NCBI GenBank assembly: GCA_949358305.1
Contig: OX442321.1
Span: 7,467,605-7,527,604 of the forward strand
From: Strigamia acuminata
Taxonomy: Eukaryota > Arthropoda > Chilopoda > Geophilomorpha > Linotaeniidae
Direction of reading: 5' to 3'
Length of the DNA: 60,000 bases
Shown piece after piece: positions 24,841-35,516 of the stretch. How positions within the stretch are numbered: position 1 is the first letter of the stretch; each line of letters starts with the position of its first letter. The notes below the pieces were generated by a model. That model was given only the letters and a program-made list of their open reading frames with translations, was not told the origin of the DNA and did no database searches. The translations under genes were made by a program, and so were the position numbers.

Positions 24841-27800
24841 CTACTCGAACACAACCTGATAATACAAATTCTCATCAACGGCACAAACGAACGACGTGGC
24901 CGGAATAGTAACATTAGCACCTTCGACATTCGCCGGCAAATCCACAATCAAAGTCCTTTCATTCCCCAACTCCGGCAACTCCTCATCCCCACTCTCCGGC
25001 ACGCAAATACTATTAATCACCCGTTCCTCCGCCGCACAAATCTGTATAACAGCGTCCGAAGTCTCCAAAATGGCCCCGGCATCCAACTCGGCCACCGGTC
25101 TCTCCATCCCACTCACAACCTCCAACGCAATCTCGCCCGGATTCTGCTCCGCCTCCGCCTCCGCATTCATCTTACAAACCGGCAAATGATCTTCCAAATC
25201 CCCGACCGACACGAACCCGTACCCGCACCCCTCGCAAATCCCCGGGTTCACCTCGCAATGCGCATCCTTCAAATGCCGAATACACGCCCTCTGACTCGTG
25301 AAAGTCACCTCGCAAAACATGCAATTCACGCGATACCTCTCGCCCGTGTGACTCAACATGTGTTTCTTCAAATACTTGAGCGCCGCGAACTGCTTGTTGC
25401 AAATCGAGCAGCTCTTGCACTCGCCCGTGTGCGTGCGCATGTGCACCTGCAGACACACGAGCGACGTGAACTGTTTCGAGCAAATCGGACAGACCAACTC
25501 GTCGCTGTCGTGCATCTGCGTGTGGATAATCTGGTGCGCCTTCGTGCTGAACGTGCGGTTGCACTTGTTGCACGAAAACTCCTTCTTCATCAGCCCTTTC
25601 TCCTCGTTGTGCATTCGCAAATGGTTCGTCAAGTTCGATTTCTTCACGAACTCCCGCTGGCAGTACGTGCACACGTGGCGTACGATCGAGCAGGGCTCCT
25701 TGTGGTACCCGTACAGGTGCAGAAGAAACGCCGACGGTCTCCAAAACTTCTGCTTGCACACCGAGCACGTGTAACTCGTCTGCTTGACCGTCGCGTGCGA
25801 ATTGCGCCCGTGGATGCGCCGATGACTGATCAGTTTCCCCGAGTTGTTGAACTGCATGCCGCAGTCCGCGCACAGGAACGGCTTCTCGCCCGTGTGCAGG
25901 AACGAGTGCACCGTCAGCCCCTGCTTCGTCTTCAGACATTTCCCGCACTCGCGGCACTGGTAGTTGCCGCTGTGCTGCCTGTCGTGCAGCTTCAAGTTCG
26001 CCACGTACAAATTGCACTTGGGACACGAGTCCAGCTGCACCGTGTGCTCGTGCACCGGAATGTGCTCGTCCAACGCCGACGCCGACGCCAACTCGTCGTT
26101 GCACACGAGACAGAAGAACGGCGGCTCCGAGTAGTGCACCTGGTTGTGCGTGATGAGCCCGGAATGCGTGGCGAACATCTGTTTGCAGTCGACGCACGAA
26201 AACAAATACGAAATCTGCTTCTCGCCGTTCGTCTCCTCGAGCACGTCGTTGCCGGGCGCGCACACCTGCGCCTCGTGCTCCGCCAGGTGCTGCTGGCAGT
26301 CCTTCTTCTCCGTGAACGCGTCCCCGCACAGCCGGCAACAGTTGATCAACACCCCCTTGTGTTGATCCCGGAAATGGTTCTGCAGTTCGCCGTACGTGAG
26401 CACGCGCAACTGGCAGCTGACGCACCGAAACGAAGGCAACCGGTGTTTCGTATCGTAATGTTCCCTCAAGTTCGCCACCGCGGGGAAACTACTCGAGCAG
26501 ATTGAGCAATGATAAAGGTACGTTTTGTTCACTCTCCGCGGCTCCCCTCGCGCATGCGCCTTCAAGTGTCGCGTCAAATGCTGCCTGAACGTGAACGTCC
26601 TCGAGCACAGATGACACAAATTCTTCTTCTCCTCGTGGATCTGCGCATGCGCGCGCAGTTTGCCCTCGGTCGGGAACTTGCTGGCGCACACCTGGCACTC
26701 GAAGGGCCTGTACTCCTGATGTATCACCTCGTGGCGCTGCAACTCGCGGAACTTCTTGAACACCTTTCCGCACTGCTGGCACCGACTCTCGCACGGTTTC
26801 TTCGCGTGCTGGTTGAACTCCTCCTGCGAGTCCATGATGGCGCCGCACTTCTTGCACCGGAAGTCGATGTGGTGCAGCTCGTGGCGCTTCAACGCGCGCA
26901 GGGTGATGAAATCGCGCTGGCAACGCTGACACGTGATGCCGGTCTTCAACTCGGGCTTGAATTTCATCCTCTTGGCGACCGACGTCGCGAAACTGAACTT
27001 CGCTTTGCGTTTGCGGTTGAACACGAACTGGTCCTTCTCGCCCGCCGTCCCCTTGTCGTTCGCGGCCCGCTCGCGTCTGCACTGGTGTTTCTGCATCGTG
27101 CCGATGTCGCTGAAGCGCTCCGTGCATACCATGCACTTGTAGTAGCGCAGAATCTTGCACGGGCCCTTCCCCAGCAGGTCCGGCTTGTTGATGTGCATTT
27201 TCTTGTGTATCGAGAACGATCTGGCCGACACGAACGCGCGACTGCACACGTCGCAGTGGTATTCGTACTTGTGCTGCGTTTTCTTGTGGATCCACAGCGC
27301 GGTTTTCCTCGGAAACTGTTTCTGGCAAATCTCGCAGTCGTGCGTGCCGTGTCCGGTCTCCTTCTGGTGTTTCTGCAGCTCGGACGGCGACACGAACCCC
27401 ACGGAACACCCCTCGCATTTGTGGGGCAAATGTTGTTTGTAATGCGCTTCGAACGTTTCGTAGTCGTCTAATCTTTTGTGGCAGCTCTTGCACACGACGC
27501 CCAGGTCGTCGCGGATGCAGAAATCTTCGAAATTCGTGTCGGTTTCGTCGTGGTTTTCGACGTGTTGGTTTTCTATGCCGCGAATTCCGTCCATTTCTTC
27601 GTCGAGGTGGATCGTGGTGTCGTCGCACGATGTTTTGTCGTCGCACGAGGCTTCGGTGAAGATTTCCACGCGGGAATCCAGGCTGGATAAAATGGTGGCG
27701 TAGTCTTTGTCGTTCGCGGCCAGGCTGCGGATCGTGTTGGCGCGGCGCGTGACGCACGTTTCGGTCGCTCGGAGCGTGAGGAGAGCGTTTGCCTCGACTT

Positions 27801-28167
27801 TTGTCGTCGTGTCGCAGAAAATTCGCAGCGAGCCGAACGGGGGGTCTTCGGCGGACACCATTTGGCATTGGTCGTCTTCGGAGATGGCGAAAATGATTAG
27901 TTCTTTGGTGTTGGCGGGGACTTCGAGTTGCATTAGTTTCGGGTGCTTCAGTGAGGATGACGATTTGGTCGTTTCGGGCTCCGAGTTCTGGCGGAGGAGT
28001 TTGAGGATTTGAGTCATGTGTGATTGGAGTTCGTCGTGGTCGGTTTCCGACAGCTGGGTGAACGCACTCGACGATTGCGAGCGAATGATTTCAGGCTCTG
28101 AAATTTAAAAATAAAAAAAAAATTATTTATTTATTTATTTTTTTTTAAATTTTAAATTTTTACCCAT
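24841..28167 (-). CDS. 25-finger C2H2 zinc-finger protein
   Basis: Probable nuclear DNA-binding regulator; target and ortholog are not recognised. Two coding exons: 28164-28167 (ATG plus one base) and 24841-28097, joined by a 66-bp GT-AG intron, giving 1,086 aa. The exon-1 ATG puts MEPEIIRSQSSSAFTQL in frame. The nearest internal ATG (28,017) would shorten the protein by 28 residues and is the fallback start. I count 25 C2H2 or C2HC fingers, often joined by non-canonical linkers; canonical HTGEKPF appears once. Some are atypical (finger 5 ends HQC, finger 7 KKPC, finger 25 VC). An acidic N-terminus and an acidic, Glu/Val-rich C-terminal tail flank the array. The exon is markedly more GC-rich than its surroundings. 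No ZAD domain is seen. Confidence 0.93.
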
Positions 28168-28989
28168 TTTTTAGTTGTTTTGTCGATCGATTTTTTTTTC
28201 TTTTTATTTTCACTTCCTGGTCTGTAAATAAAAAATTAATTAATAAGTTTTTGTTTCGTTTCGAAAAATGCGATTTATTTGTGAAATTACAAAAATAATT
28301 ACTTATTTTGTCATTTTTAAAAAAAAATAATTATTTTTTCGGTTAAAATCGTATGTGAACAAACGTGTTTTCGATCGGAATTGCTGTCAGCGATTAATTT
28401 AATAAATGTTATTTACGTTTACGGGTCTATGATTAAACCGATCATCTATGATATAGAAGGCCTTCCTTTATTCCAGCTTTCGACCACGGCCAACTGCGCA
28501 ATATTATTCAGCGCCTAGCCACACTACGAATTTCCAAATTTCTATCTTAAATCGGTCTGTGAATTTCACGTTTTATCCCTCGATTAGTAATTTTTATATA
28601 TGCACGTCAAATGAATACTGTGATTGGACAAATTTTTGAAATAAGAAAATAATTGTAACTTACGAAAGAATGTTGTAGGCCTATTAGTTTAAACAAGAAG
28701 AGTAAAACCGGAAATATGATACAGGATATATACGAAAATAAACCAAGTCAGCGGTGACAGATTGCAGCGCCACTTGACGTTAAAATAAATGTTGAATTTA
28801 GAGAGGAATGCGAAGAAGAAATCAAACTCGAAATTTTATTCTCTTCTCTTTATAAGCGATTCTAGTCTGCATTTTTGTATTTATTTTTATTGACACAATC
28901 GGTTTACAGTCGAAAACAAAATAAATAGACAAAAACGAAGTGACGCAATAAACCAAAGCGGCAGTTTTATGAACTATTCAGTCATCTGT
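28168..28989. other. 5' region of the zinc-finger gene
   Basis: Probably holds the 5' UTR and promoter. A possible 5'-UTR splice acceptor (tatttacag on the minus strand) lies near 28,222-28,230. No other coding exon is seen. Confidence 0.45.
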
Positions 28990-29960
28990 TTGTGGTCTAT
29001 GGTGGCCCTGATGCACCACCTACAAATTGAACCACGGTTCATAGATTGGTGGCCCTGAGCTGGCACCAGAAGTGAAATTTGAATTGAAAGTTTTAATTTT
29101 TAATTTTTCAAAATTCAAATTGGAAAACTTAAAATAAAATTGAAAAATTGAAAAACTAAAACTAAAATTGTTTTGGTCGTTTTACTGAGATTTTATGACG
29201 ATGCTATAAACAATACGAGACGCTAAACAATAATCTGTCACGTAATTTCGTCTCGATCAGCACGAGGTGAGGTGAACAGTAAGATTTTGCTGTTCGACAT
29301 GCTGTGTTTTTTTTCATGGTTTTTCACGTTTGGTCGGGTTTGATTTCCAAAAGGTTGATTGGTTTCATAAACACGGGATTAACATTTGCGCAAATTTCTC
29401 AGCAGGTTTGAATTCTTTGAAAAATGATCCATTTATTTTCTTACATATGTTCTTTTGCTATTGTTGGGCGTTATTTTAGGCCTACTTTGAGCCTAGTTGT
29501 ATTTCTTCAGTTATGTGGCGGTTGAGTATTTATTAGGCAAGAATAGTATTTGATGCGCCTTTTGGAGCCTCTTGGAGCATTTTGGTGGTTTTTCAAAGTT
29601 TTGTTTGAATTCTTCATTTGAAATTGAATTTGTCTTGTGGTAATGAATGCCATTTTTCGCCAGTTTGGGATTTTGATTTCTGAAACCTGGTTTTTATTTT
29701 CAAAGTGATCAGTGACTCAGAGGATGGCCATAAACTTCAAAAATGACATTTTCAATCAAAGAAATTTCATACCCTTTCACATTTCACATTAATTGCTTTT
29801 CGAAGTAAACGTTCCCAAATTGCTTCTTGCAACTTAGCACTCTTGTGCAGTATTTTGTATTAATAACATGTCTAAAATTGATCAGTGGTTCAGAGGATGG
29901 TTATAAACTTCAAAAATGTATTTCAGATGGAAAAAATGCATTTACAGATAGAGAAATGCA
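28990..29960 (+). repeat. Dispersed repeat R1, copy 1
   Basis: Matches 39,270-40,130 at roughly 75-85% by eye over about 900 bp (landmarks ggtggccctgagctgg, acgagacgctaaacaataat, tcttcagttatgtggcgg). Part of it matches 42,030-42,370 inverted. No transposase or reverse-transcriptase motif was found. Confidence 0.8.
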
Positions 29961-30559
29961 TTTGCCGGTGTACTGACATTCCATCAATTTTTTGTTTGCT
30001 TCTCTTATTTCTGTATACAAATTTCTATTTTTCTATTTCTTGAGTAGTAGTATGAAGAATACTTTAAAGCAACAATTGGGGTGTAGTTCTTAATCTCTTT
30101 CATGCTTTGCATTGCCACATGGGCTGACATTCCAACTGATAAGATATTGGTTATCTGTATCTGTCTACTTACGACATTATGAAATGCATAGTTTACGCCT
30201 AAATCCAAAATTAAGTTGTCTTGTGAATGGGTATAACTAGGGCGACATGGTTTCCTTACAAATTTCAACATACCGGTAGAATTAAAATTCACATTCATTT
30301 TTATTTTTTTCTTTTGTACGGTTCAAAAAAAATCTTCCAGGCAAACAAGAGCATTGTAATCAAAATGATAAATGCGCCTAAATCGTTGACAGTAATTCCA
30401 ATCGAGAACATGTTTGTTTTATAACCGTCACAAGCAGTGCTGGACTGGCCCGGCGGGATACCGGGAATTTTCCGGTGGCTCGTGGCTGCTGTGGCCCGTC
30501 ATGGCTTGCTGTGGCCAGGGCTGGACTGGGAACAAATTTATTACCGGAAAATCTGGGTG

Positions 30560-30752
30560 TCCGGGCCACAATTAATGGAGTCGGGACGTGGATGCCGCAA
30601 TCGAAGCCGTTGCTCTGCTGCAGACATATCGCTTCGATCAGAGACGGCGCCGGCAAACATTTCATGAACGAGATCAAATGTTTCATCATGTCGCGTCCGT
30701 GCTGCAGGTTTGCGCCGGCCACAGATTTATGGTTTAGTTTGTAATTTTTCAA
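30560..30752 (-). pseudogene. SENP8/NEDP1-like cysteine protease fragment
   Basis: About 60 codons on the minus strand read ...HGRDMMKHLISFMKCLP... then LQQSNGFDCGIHV. This is the Gln-X6-Cys active-site block of Ulp1/SENP8 (C48) deneddylases. The upstream His and Asp catalytic segments are missing, and past GIHV the frame runs into unrelated sequence. It is more GC-rich than its flanks. It is a remnant or a captured exon, not a working gene. Confidence 0.7.
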
Positions 30753-30904
30753 TTTTTAATTTTTCAATTCTACAGTTACAATTATAATTTTTTAATTTTT
30801 CAATTTTTCAATTCTACAATTATAATTTCAATGTTTTGTACTGAAGAATCTTGACAAATATTTTCCCACTTGCGTTATCGACAATTCTTAAAATGTAATT
30901 GCCA

Positions 30905-31322
30905 TTTGAATATGCAGGGGATTAATGGGCCCCATCAAATCTAGGCGAAGCAGTTCCATAATCCTAGATGATTGCTGCCCCTTCACGGGACCGTGTGGTT
31001 TTGCTGCTGTAACCACGTAACCACTGGACACTGTGTCCAGGTGGAACTTGAATGGATATCCTGGGATTTAGAAAAAAAATGCGAGTTAAAAATACTAAAA
31101 TTGATTTTTTTTAATAAATTAAAATTGTTTTACCTTGGACATGTTCGTGGTTGTATTTCACGTGTAATTCGTGGAGACCCTCTTCTCGTGGGTCGTGTCG
31201 TATGCTCACGGTACCATCGTGGAGACCCTCTTCTCGTGGGTCGTGTCGTATGCTCACGGTACCACCGTGATATTGTCCTCAACTATGGGTTTCTCAATAT
31301 CACTAGACGGCATTCTGATTTC
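30905..31322 (-). pseudogene. Filamin (cheerio-like) Ig-repeat fragment
   Basis: Minus-strand reading gives EIRMPSSDIEKPIVEDN, then GTVSIRHDPREEGLHELHV, then KYNHEHVQ; after an intron of about 75 bp (GTAAAA...CCCAG) it continues YPFKFHLDTVSSGYV. This is the conserved pattern of a filamin repeat (actin cross-linker). The copy is damaged: a 2-bp insertion shifts the frame before GTVSI, a 48-bp segment is duplicated in tandem, and homology stops after SSGYV. Confidence 0.75.
31165..31260. repeat. 48-bp tandem duplication inside the filamin fragment
   Basis: Two adjacent copies of a 48-bp segment starting ggagaccctcttctcgtggg and differing at one position near the end. The length is a multiple of three, so the duplication itself keeps frame. 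Confidence 0.9.
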
Positions 31323-31324
31323 AG

Positions 31325-31575
31325 CTGTAAAAATTATAAAAATTACAATTTAGAACGAAATAAAATCTAAAAAATTATAAAAATTGCAATTTAGAACGAA
31401 ATAAAATCCAAAAATATGATAAAAATTGAAATTTTAAACAAAATAATATCCTAAAAATTGATAAAAATTGAAATTTTAAACAAAATAAAATCTTAAAAAT
31501 TGATAAAAATTGCAAATTAAAACAAAATAAAATCCGAAAAAATTCAAAAATTGCAATTTCTAACACAGTAAATTT
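31325..31575. repeat. AT-rich tandem repeat
   Basis: About five degenerate copies of a unit of about 45 bp (aaaattataaaaattgcaat, ttagaacgaaataaaatc) between the filamin fragment and the coiled-coil fragment. Confidence 0.75.
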
Positions 31576-31589
31576 CAAAAAAACTCAGT

Positions 31590-31931
31590 TGGGGAAATAT
31601 AGTATCGTCCTCGTCGTCCATGTCGTAGTTTTCTTGGGCATCGTGATCGTAGTTGTGATCGACTTGTGCGTTAGGGTTATCGTGGTTGTCGTCGACGTTT
31701 TGTCGGTTCCGGTTTCTCCGTCGCTAGGCCGCGAGCCGTTGCTCCATTGTTTGTTGAGTTTTCAAAGAATTTTCGGCCTCTTTCTTCCACTTTCTATCTT
31801 TGCTTGAAGGTTTCCTTCCATTCACGAATTTTCTTTGTTTTTGATGACTTGTAGTTTTCAAGCAAACGATCCAAATTGGATTCCAATTCTTTCAATTGTT
31901 TCTCATACCAAACGTCAAAGGTTTCGTCCAT
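31590..31931 (-). pseudogene. Coiled-coil gene Y, copy A (broken)
   Basis: Family not recognised. From an ATG at 31,931 the frame reads MDETFDVWYEKQLKELESNL and a Lys/Glu-rich coiled coil up to REWKETFKQR, then a stop at 31,794-31,796. It resumes in a shifted frame as KWKKEAENSLKTQQTMEQRL, then a stop, then an Asp/Asn-rich tract. Copy B (40,250-40,465) has the same two blocks separated by a plausible GT-AG intron; here that donor is gone. Confidence 0.55.
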
Positions 31932-32470
31932 TATTATACTAAAAATTTCCAAAAATTAACTAGACAGAATTGATGTATAAAAATGGCTAACTAACTTTGA
32001 ACTTGTCCGCTTAAAATCGTGACAGTTGTGGGTAGGAAATATTTGTTTTCGCGCGAGCCTTCTTTGCCCGACTGTTGAATCACAGAGTCACAGACTAACA
32101 TCAATTGTCACGTGATTTTTGGGATCGATCCAATTCTTAGATGCATTGACCAATTATTTGATGTTAATATAATAGTTCTAAATCTTTCATGCTTTATAAA
32201 AGTGACTTCTCTTCAACCTGACATCCTGTATTTTCCATTTAACCCCTCTTCTGGCCACTGCCACTATTCCTGATCCTAATGGCTTCAAGAGTGCCAGACT
32301 GTTTGAAATAAAAGCTTAGAAAACTATTGCAGTATTGCAGTATAGAGAAAGTAATGAAAAAGCCTAGTCAAAGTCAGAGAGTAGACTGAAAGTCATAAAC
32401 TTTATTGAGGATCTTTTTTCTTTCATCTTCAGGTCGTCTCCTCCTTTAGCTGCTTGTAGTGAATTATTAT
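31720..32470 (+). repeat. Duplicated block R3, copy A
   Basis: Nearly collinear with 40,250-40,885, sharing long stretches such as gacatcctgtattttccatt and gtcagagagtagactgaaag. It spans the gene Y start and the DNA between gene Y and gene X, so the two regions are a segmental duplication. Confidence 0.85.
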
Positions 32471-33130
32471 TTTGTACATTTTGTACATCTTGATTTCATT
32501 TTATTCTGAATTGACATCGCGCGCGTTATTCGTTATTGTTATACTTCGCATTTTGCAATACAATAGGAAATAACTATACATAATTTCAATTGTTTTACAT
32601 AAACATTGCTTTGCATAAGGTTTTGATAATTGGCATGACACGACATCTCCCCGGAAATCTAGCTTGCTAAAGATACAAAGTGTACATCAGTTCGAATATT
32701 AAACAAAAAGAAAAAAAAGCAAAAACGATACATATCTTGACCAAAACGTGTTGTTGTTCCGACGCGCGAGTTCGAATCCTCAATAAGCCTCGTCGCCAGC
32801 TTGTTATGTTTTTAACAGACTCGATTCAGTTTAAATTTCGTTGATTGCAATGTTTATTTTGTTCTGATTGCTTCGTTACGTGCACACGTTTTACAGCATT
32901 AATTTCGTAAGTTTTCTATATGACTTCGCGATGTATATCTCGACTTTACATAAATGTCGTCTGCTTTTTTGTTTGTTACAATTGTTCTCACTCGTTATAT
33001 TGTTTGTCATGCGCGGGTCACAATATTTGTTAATTACGATACAATTTCATATTCAAATTACTAATTACTAATTATTAATCGATCTAAACATAACAGTAAT
33101 TACTGTACACTTCTGTCAAACACTTGAATT

Positions 33131-33187
33131 CTAAATTTGATTAGTATGTGGATAGGATGTTTCTTCCTTTTGCTTCTTGCAGTAACT
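33131..33187 (-). pseudogene. Gene X terminal exon, isolated copy
   Basis: Minus strand has acceptor ...TTTCTATTTAG, then YCKKQKEETSYPHTNQI and a stop. This matches the last residues of gene X at 40,919. No upstream exons were found here. Confidence 0.6.
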
Positions 33188-33459
33188 AAATAGAAAAGAA
33201 ATGAAATTTATTACAAATAAAAATTAAAGAAATTATTCATTCGCTTTTAAATAAAGCTGGCTCACGCCAAAAGTATCTGTTATCTGCACAAATGATTTTT
33301 GAAATAACAAGGTCAAAAATCGTGCTAAACTAAGTTAATTTACACTCAGCTAACAATAAGTTTTTCTAGTCAAACAATTCAAATAAAAAAATGCAAAGAA
33401 AATGCAGCTGGTGGTTATCAAAAATAGTACTTACAGTTTTCTCATTCTATATGCACAAT

Positions 33460-33482
33460 ACACACACACACACACACACACA
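33460..33482. repeat. (AC)n microsatellite
   Basis: About eleven ac dinucleotides. Confidence 0.95.
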
Positions 33483-34324
33483 CCACACCCTATAACTTCT
33501 CAAATGTTCAAGGTTCATGTTGAAAAGTGTTTTGTTGGGTCCTGTAGACTATCTTCTAGATGGTACATGCAACTTGTAGAAGTGGTAAAGAAGTCTTCTC
33601 TTAGCCATATTTCATCGAGTACCAAAATATGCTAAGTTTCTCCTAAGTGCTCAAACTGCTACTGGCGGCCAACATCAAACTGGAGTTGTTCTCTGCTTGG
33701 AAACTGGTACAACATGGTACAACTGCTCTTTCACTGCTAATCCTGGCAGTGTCACAACAAGTCATAATTTGAATGCCCAAATTGAAAGCCTGTGATGAGC
33801 ACAGCTCCTCCTTTCACTAATTCTTTAATTGGTCACTTCTTGGAACAGTGTCCTTTCAACAGGTGCTTGTGCACATGACAATGAGGTCACTATTACAATT
33901 GTCTCTTTTAATATGTGTTGCAGTGACAATGGCTACAGAACCTTGAAATTTATCGATTTTTAAATATTGTTTCGATATTTTAACAATAATAATCGATATT
34001 CCCTAACTTTGGGACCAAATGGACGCATCAAATGGGCGCATCTCAAATGTGCGAGCCCATACGCGCGCATTTTAAAGAAAAAAGAAATCTTTCCACAACA
34101 TTGCTGTCATCTTTTATCCTGTCCCGAAATGAAAAAATTAAGAAATTACCTGTATCGAAAATCTAAGTAAAGATAAAAAAATCCGAATGCGATGCAAACC
34201 GATCCTATTACTGTTGCATTTCCTAATATCGGTTCAGCTTTGGTTGATCCCCAAATTTGGAATCAAAAGGGCGCGCACAAGTTAAAGAGCGCACCTCAAA
34301 TGCGCGAGCCCAGATGCGTGCATA

Positions 34325-34915
34325 ACGTCGTCTGCTACAACTTCTACGAATGAAGATAACGGCTTTTTAACGTCAAAATGTGATGTTATCCACGAGAATA
34401 ACATTAATTAAGGCAATTTTGTAATTTTGCACTTTTAACAATTTTGCACTTTTGGGATTTGATATCGCACAAATTCAAAATCGTGCAATAGAATTTGAGG
34501 GCAACGAAAACGATTGATTTTGGGATTAATATAAAACTACACACTTACGAAATAATCCCATTGAATGAAAATTGGACAAAATCTCCCGATACGATAATAT
34601 TTGAACTAATTTATTTAAAACAAAATAAATAAATTCGAAGATTGAGTTTCTAAATAATCCAATCTACGGAAACGTTTACATTTGAATATTTCAAAATTCT
34701 ATTTTTAATTTATCCAGAAAAATGCAGAAAAAAAAATTAATATTGTATTTAAAATTAAAATTAAAATAATTTTTATAAAAAAAAAAAAAAAAAAACATGT
34801 GTTTTCTAATTGATTCAATAATTAATTATTTTTTTTGTCCGTTTATCACCTCAACCCTCGTTACTACGACACCAGGAACCGGGAGCAAAACAATAATAAC
34901 GACACCTGCATTAAT
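34325..34915 (+). repeat. Dispersed repeat R2, copy 2
   Basis: Second copy of the sequence at 20,230-20,890 with small indels. At its 3' end it joins a short R1-derived piece (34,905-34,995), so repeats have recombined or nested here. Confidence 0.8.
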
Positions 34916-35516
34916 TGTTTTGGTCTAAACAATAATCTGTCTAAGACGAAATTTCAAATTTTCAATTTGTAGGTGGCGCATCAGGGTCACCGTAGTGGTC
35001 GGTCATTGTTGGGACATGATTATCGAGGGATATTCAAATTTAAAAAATGGCGACCAAAAAAAGATTAAAACGGACGTTTCTATTAAAAAATACATCGATA
35101 TTTGGGCGGTATATTTCCGGCCAATGCCGTACATTTCTTTATTTCACAAATTAAACGAGAGAAAAAGTGGATTTGCAAAAAGTGGGTGGATCTATGGACT
35201 TGAACCAAATACAGAAGGAAAAAATTTGAGCTTTTAAGATTGTATGAAAATACAGATTTATACAATTAAATACTTTAATTTGTAAGAATTTTACAAAAAT
35301 CCTTCAAGTTTCAGAGTACGTTTTGTCTTTAATAAGTAGTTTACAAAGGTTTTGTACCACTTTAAGTAGTTTTAATAATTAAAAATAGGTTGTTTATCTC
35401 ACTAACATGCAAAATATGGCAAATAAATCTTTGTTTTTTCCTCAAAAATTCATTAGCCAACACAACAAAATGAAATAAAATGCACATGATGATAAAATAA
35501 ATATTAAAAAGTTATA
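34916..35516. other. R1 fragment and DENND6 downstream region
   Basis: An inverted R1 fragment lies at about 34,950-34,995 (ttcaatttgtaggtggcgca). An 80-codon plus-strand frame (34,995-35,237) has no recognisable domain and is not called. The rest is DENND6 3' flank. Confidence 0.45.

Larger units (their letters stand above)
32471..34324. other. Gene-poor DNA with one duplicated exon and a microsatellite
   Basis: Apart from the gene X terminal exon copy (33,131-33,187), an (AC)n run (33,460-33,482) and a locally repeated gcgcatctcaaatgtgcg-like motif (34,036 and 34,290), nothing is recognised. Confidence 0.5.

Noticed and set aside
25172-27868. Long open frames on both strands over the zinc-finger exon (417, 459, 439 and 320 codons)
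   Set aside because: Shadows of the GC-rich coding exon: Arg/His/Val-rich, no domain. The C2H2 frame accounts for the sequence.
30430-30560. Repeated gctggactgg motifs resembling hAT-type ends
   Set aside because: The two copies are direct, not inverted, and no target duplication was found.
32764-32790. tRNA-like T-arm sequence gagttcgaatcctc
   Set aside because: Flanking bases do not pair as a T stem, and no anticodon or acceptor arms were found.
34995-35237. 80-codon plus-strand frame
   Set aside because: No family resemblance, no splice context, and it starts inside an R1 fragment.
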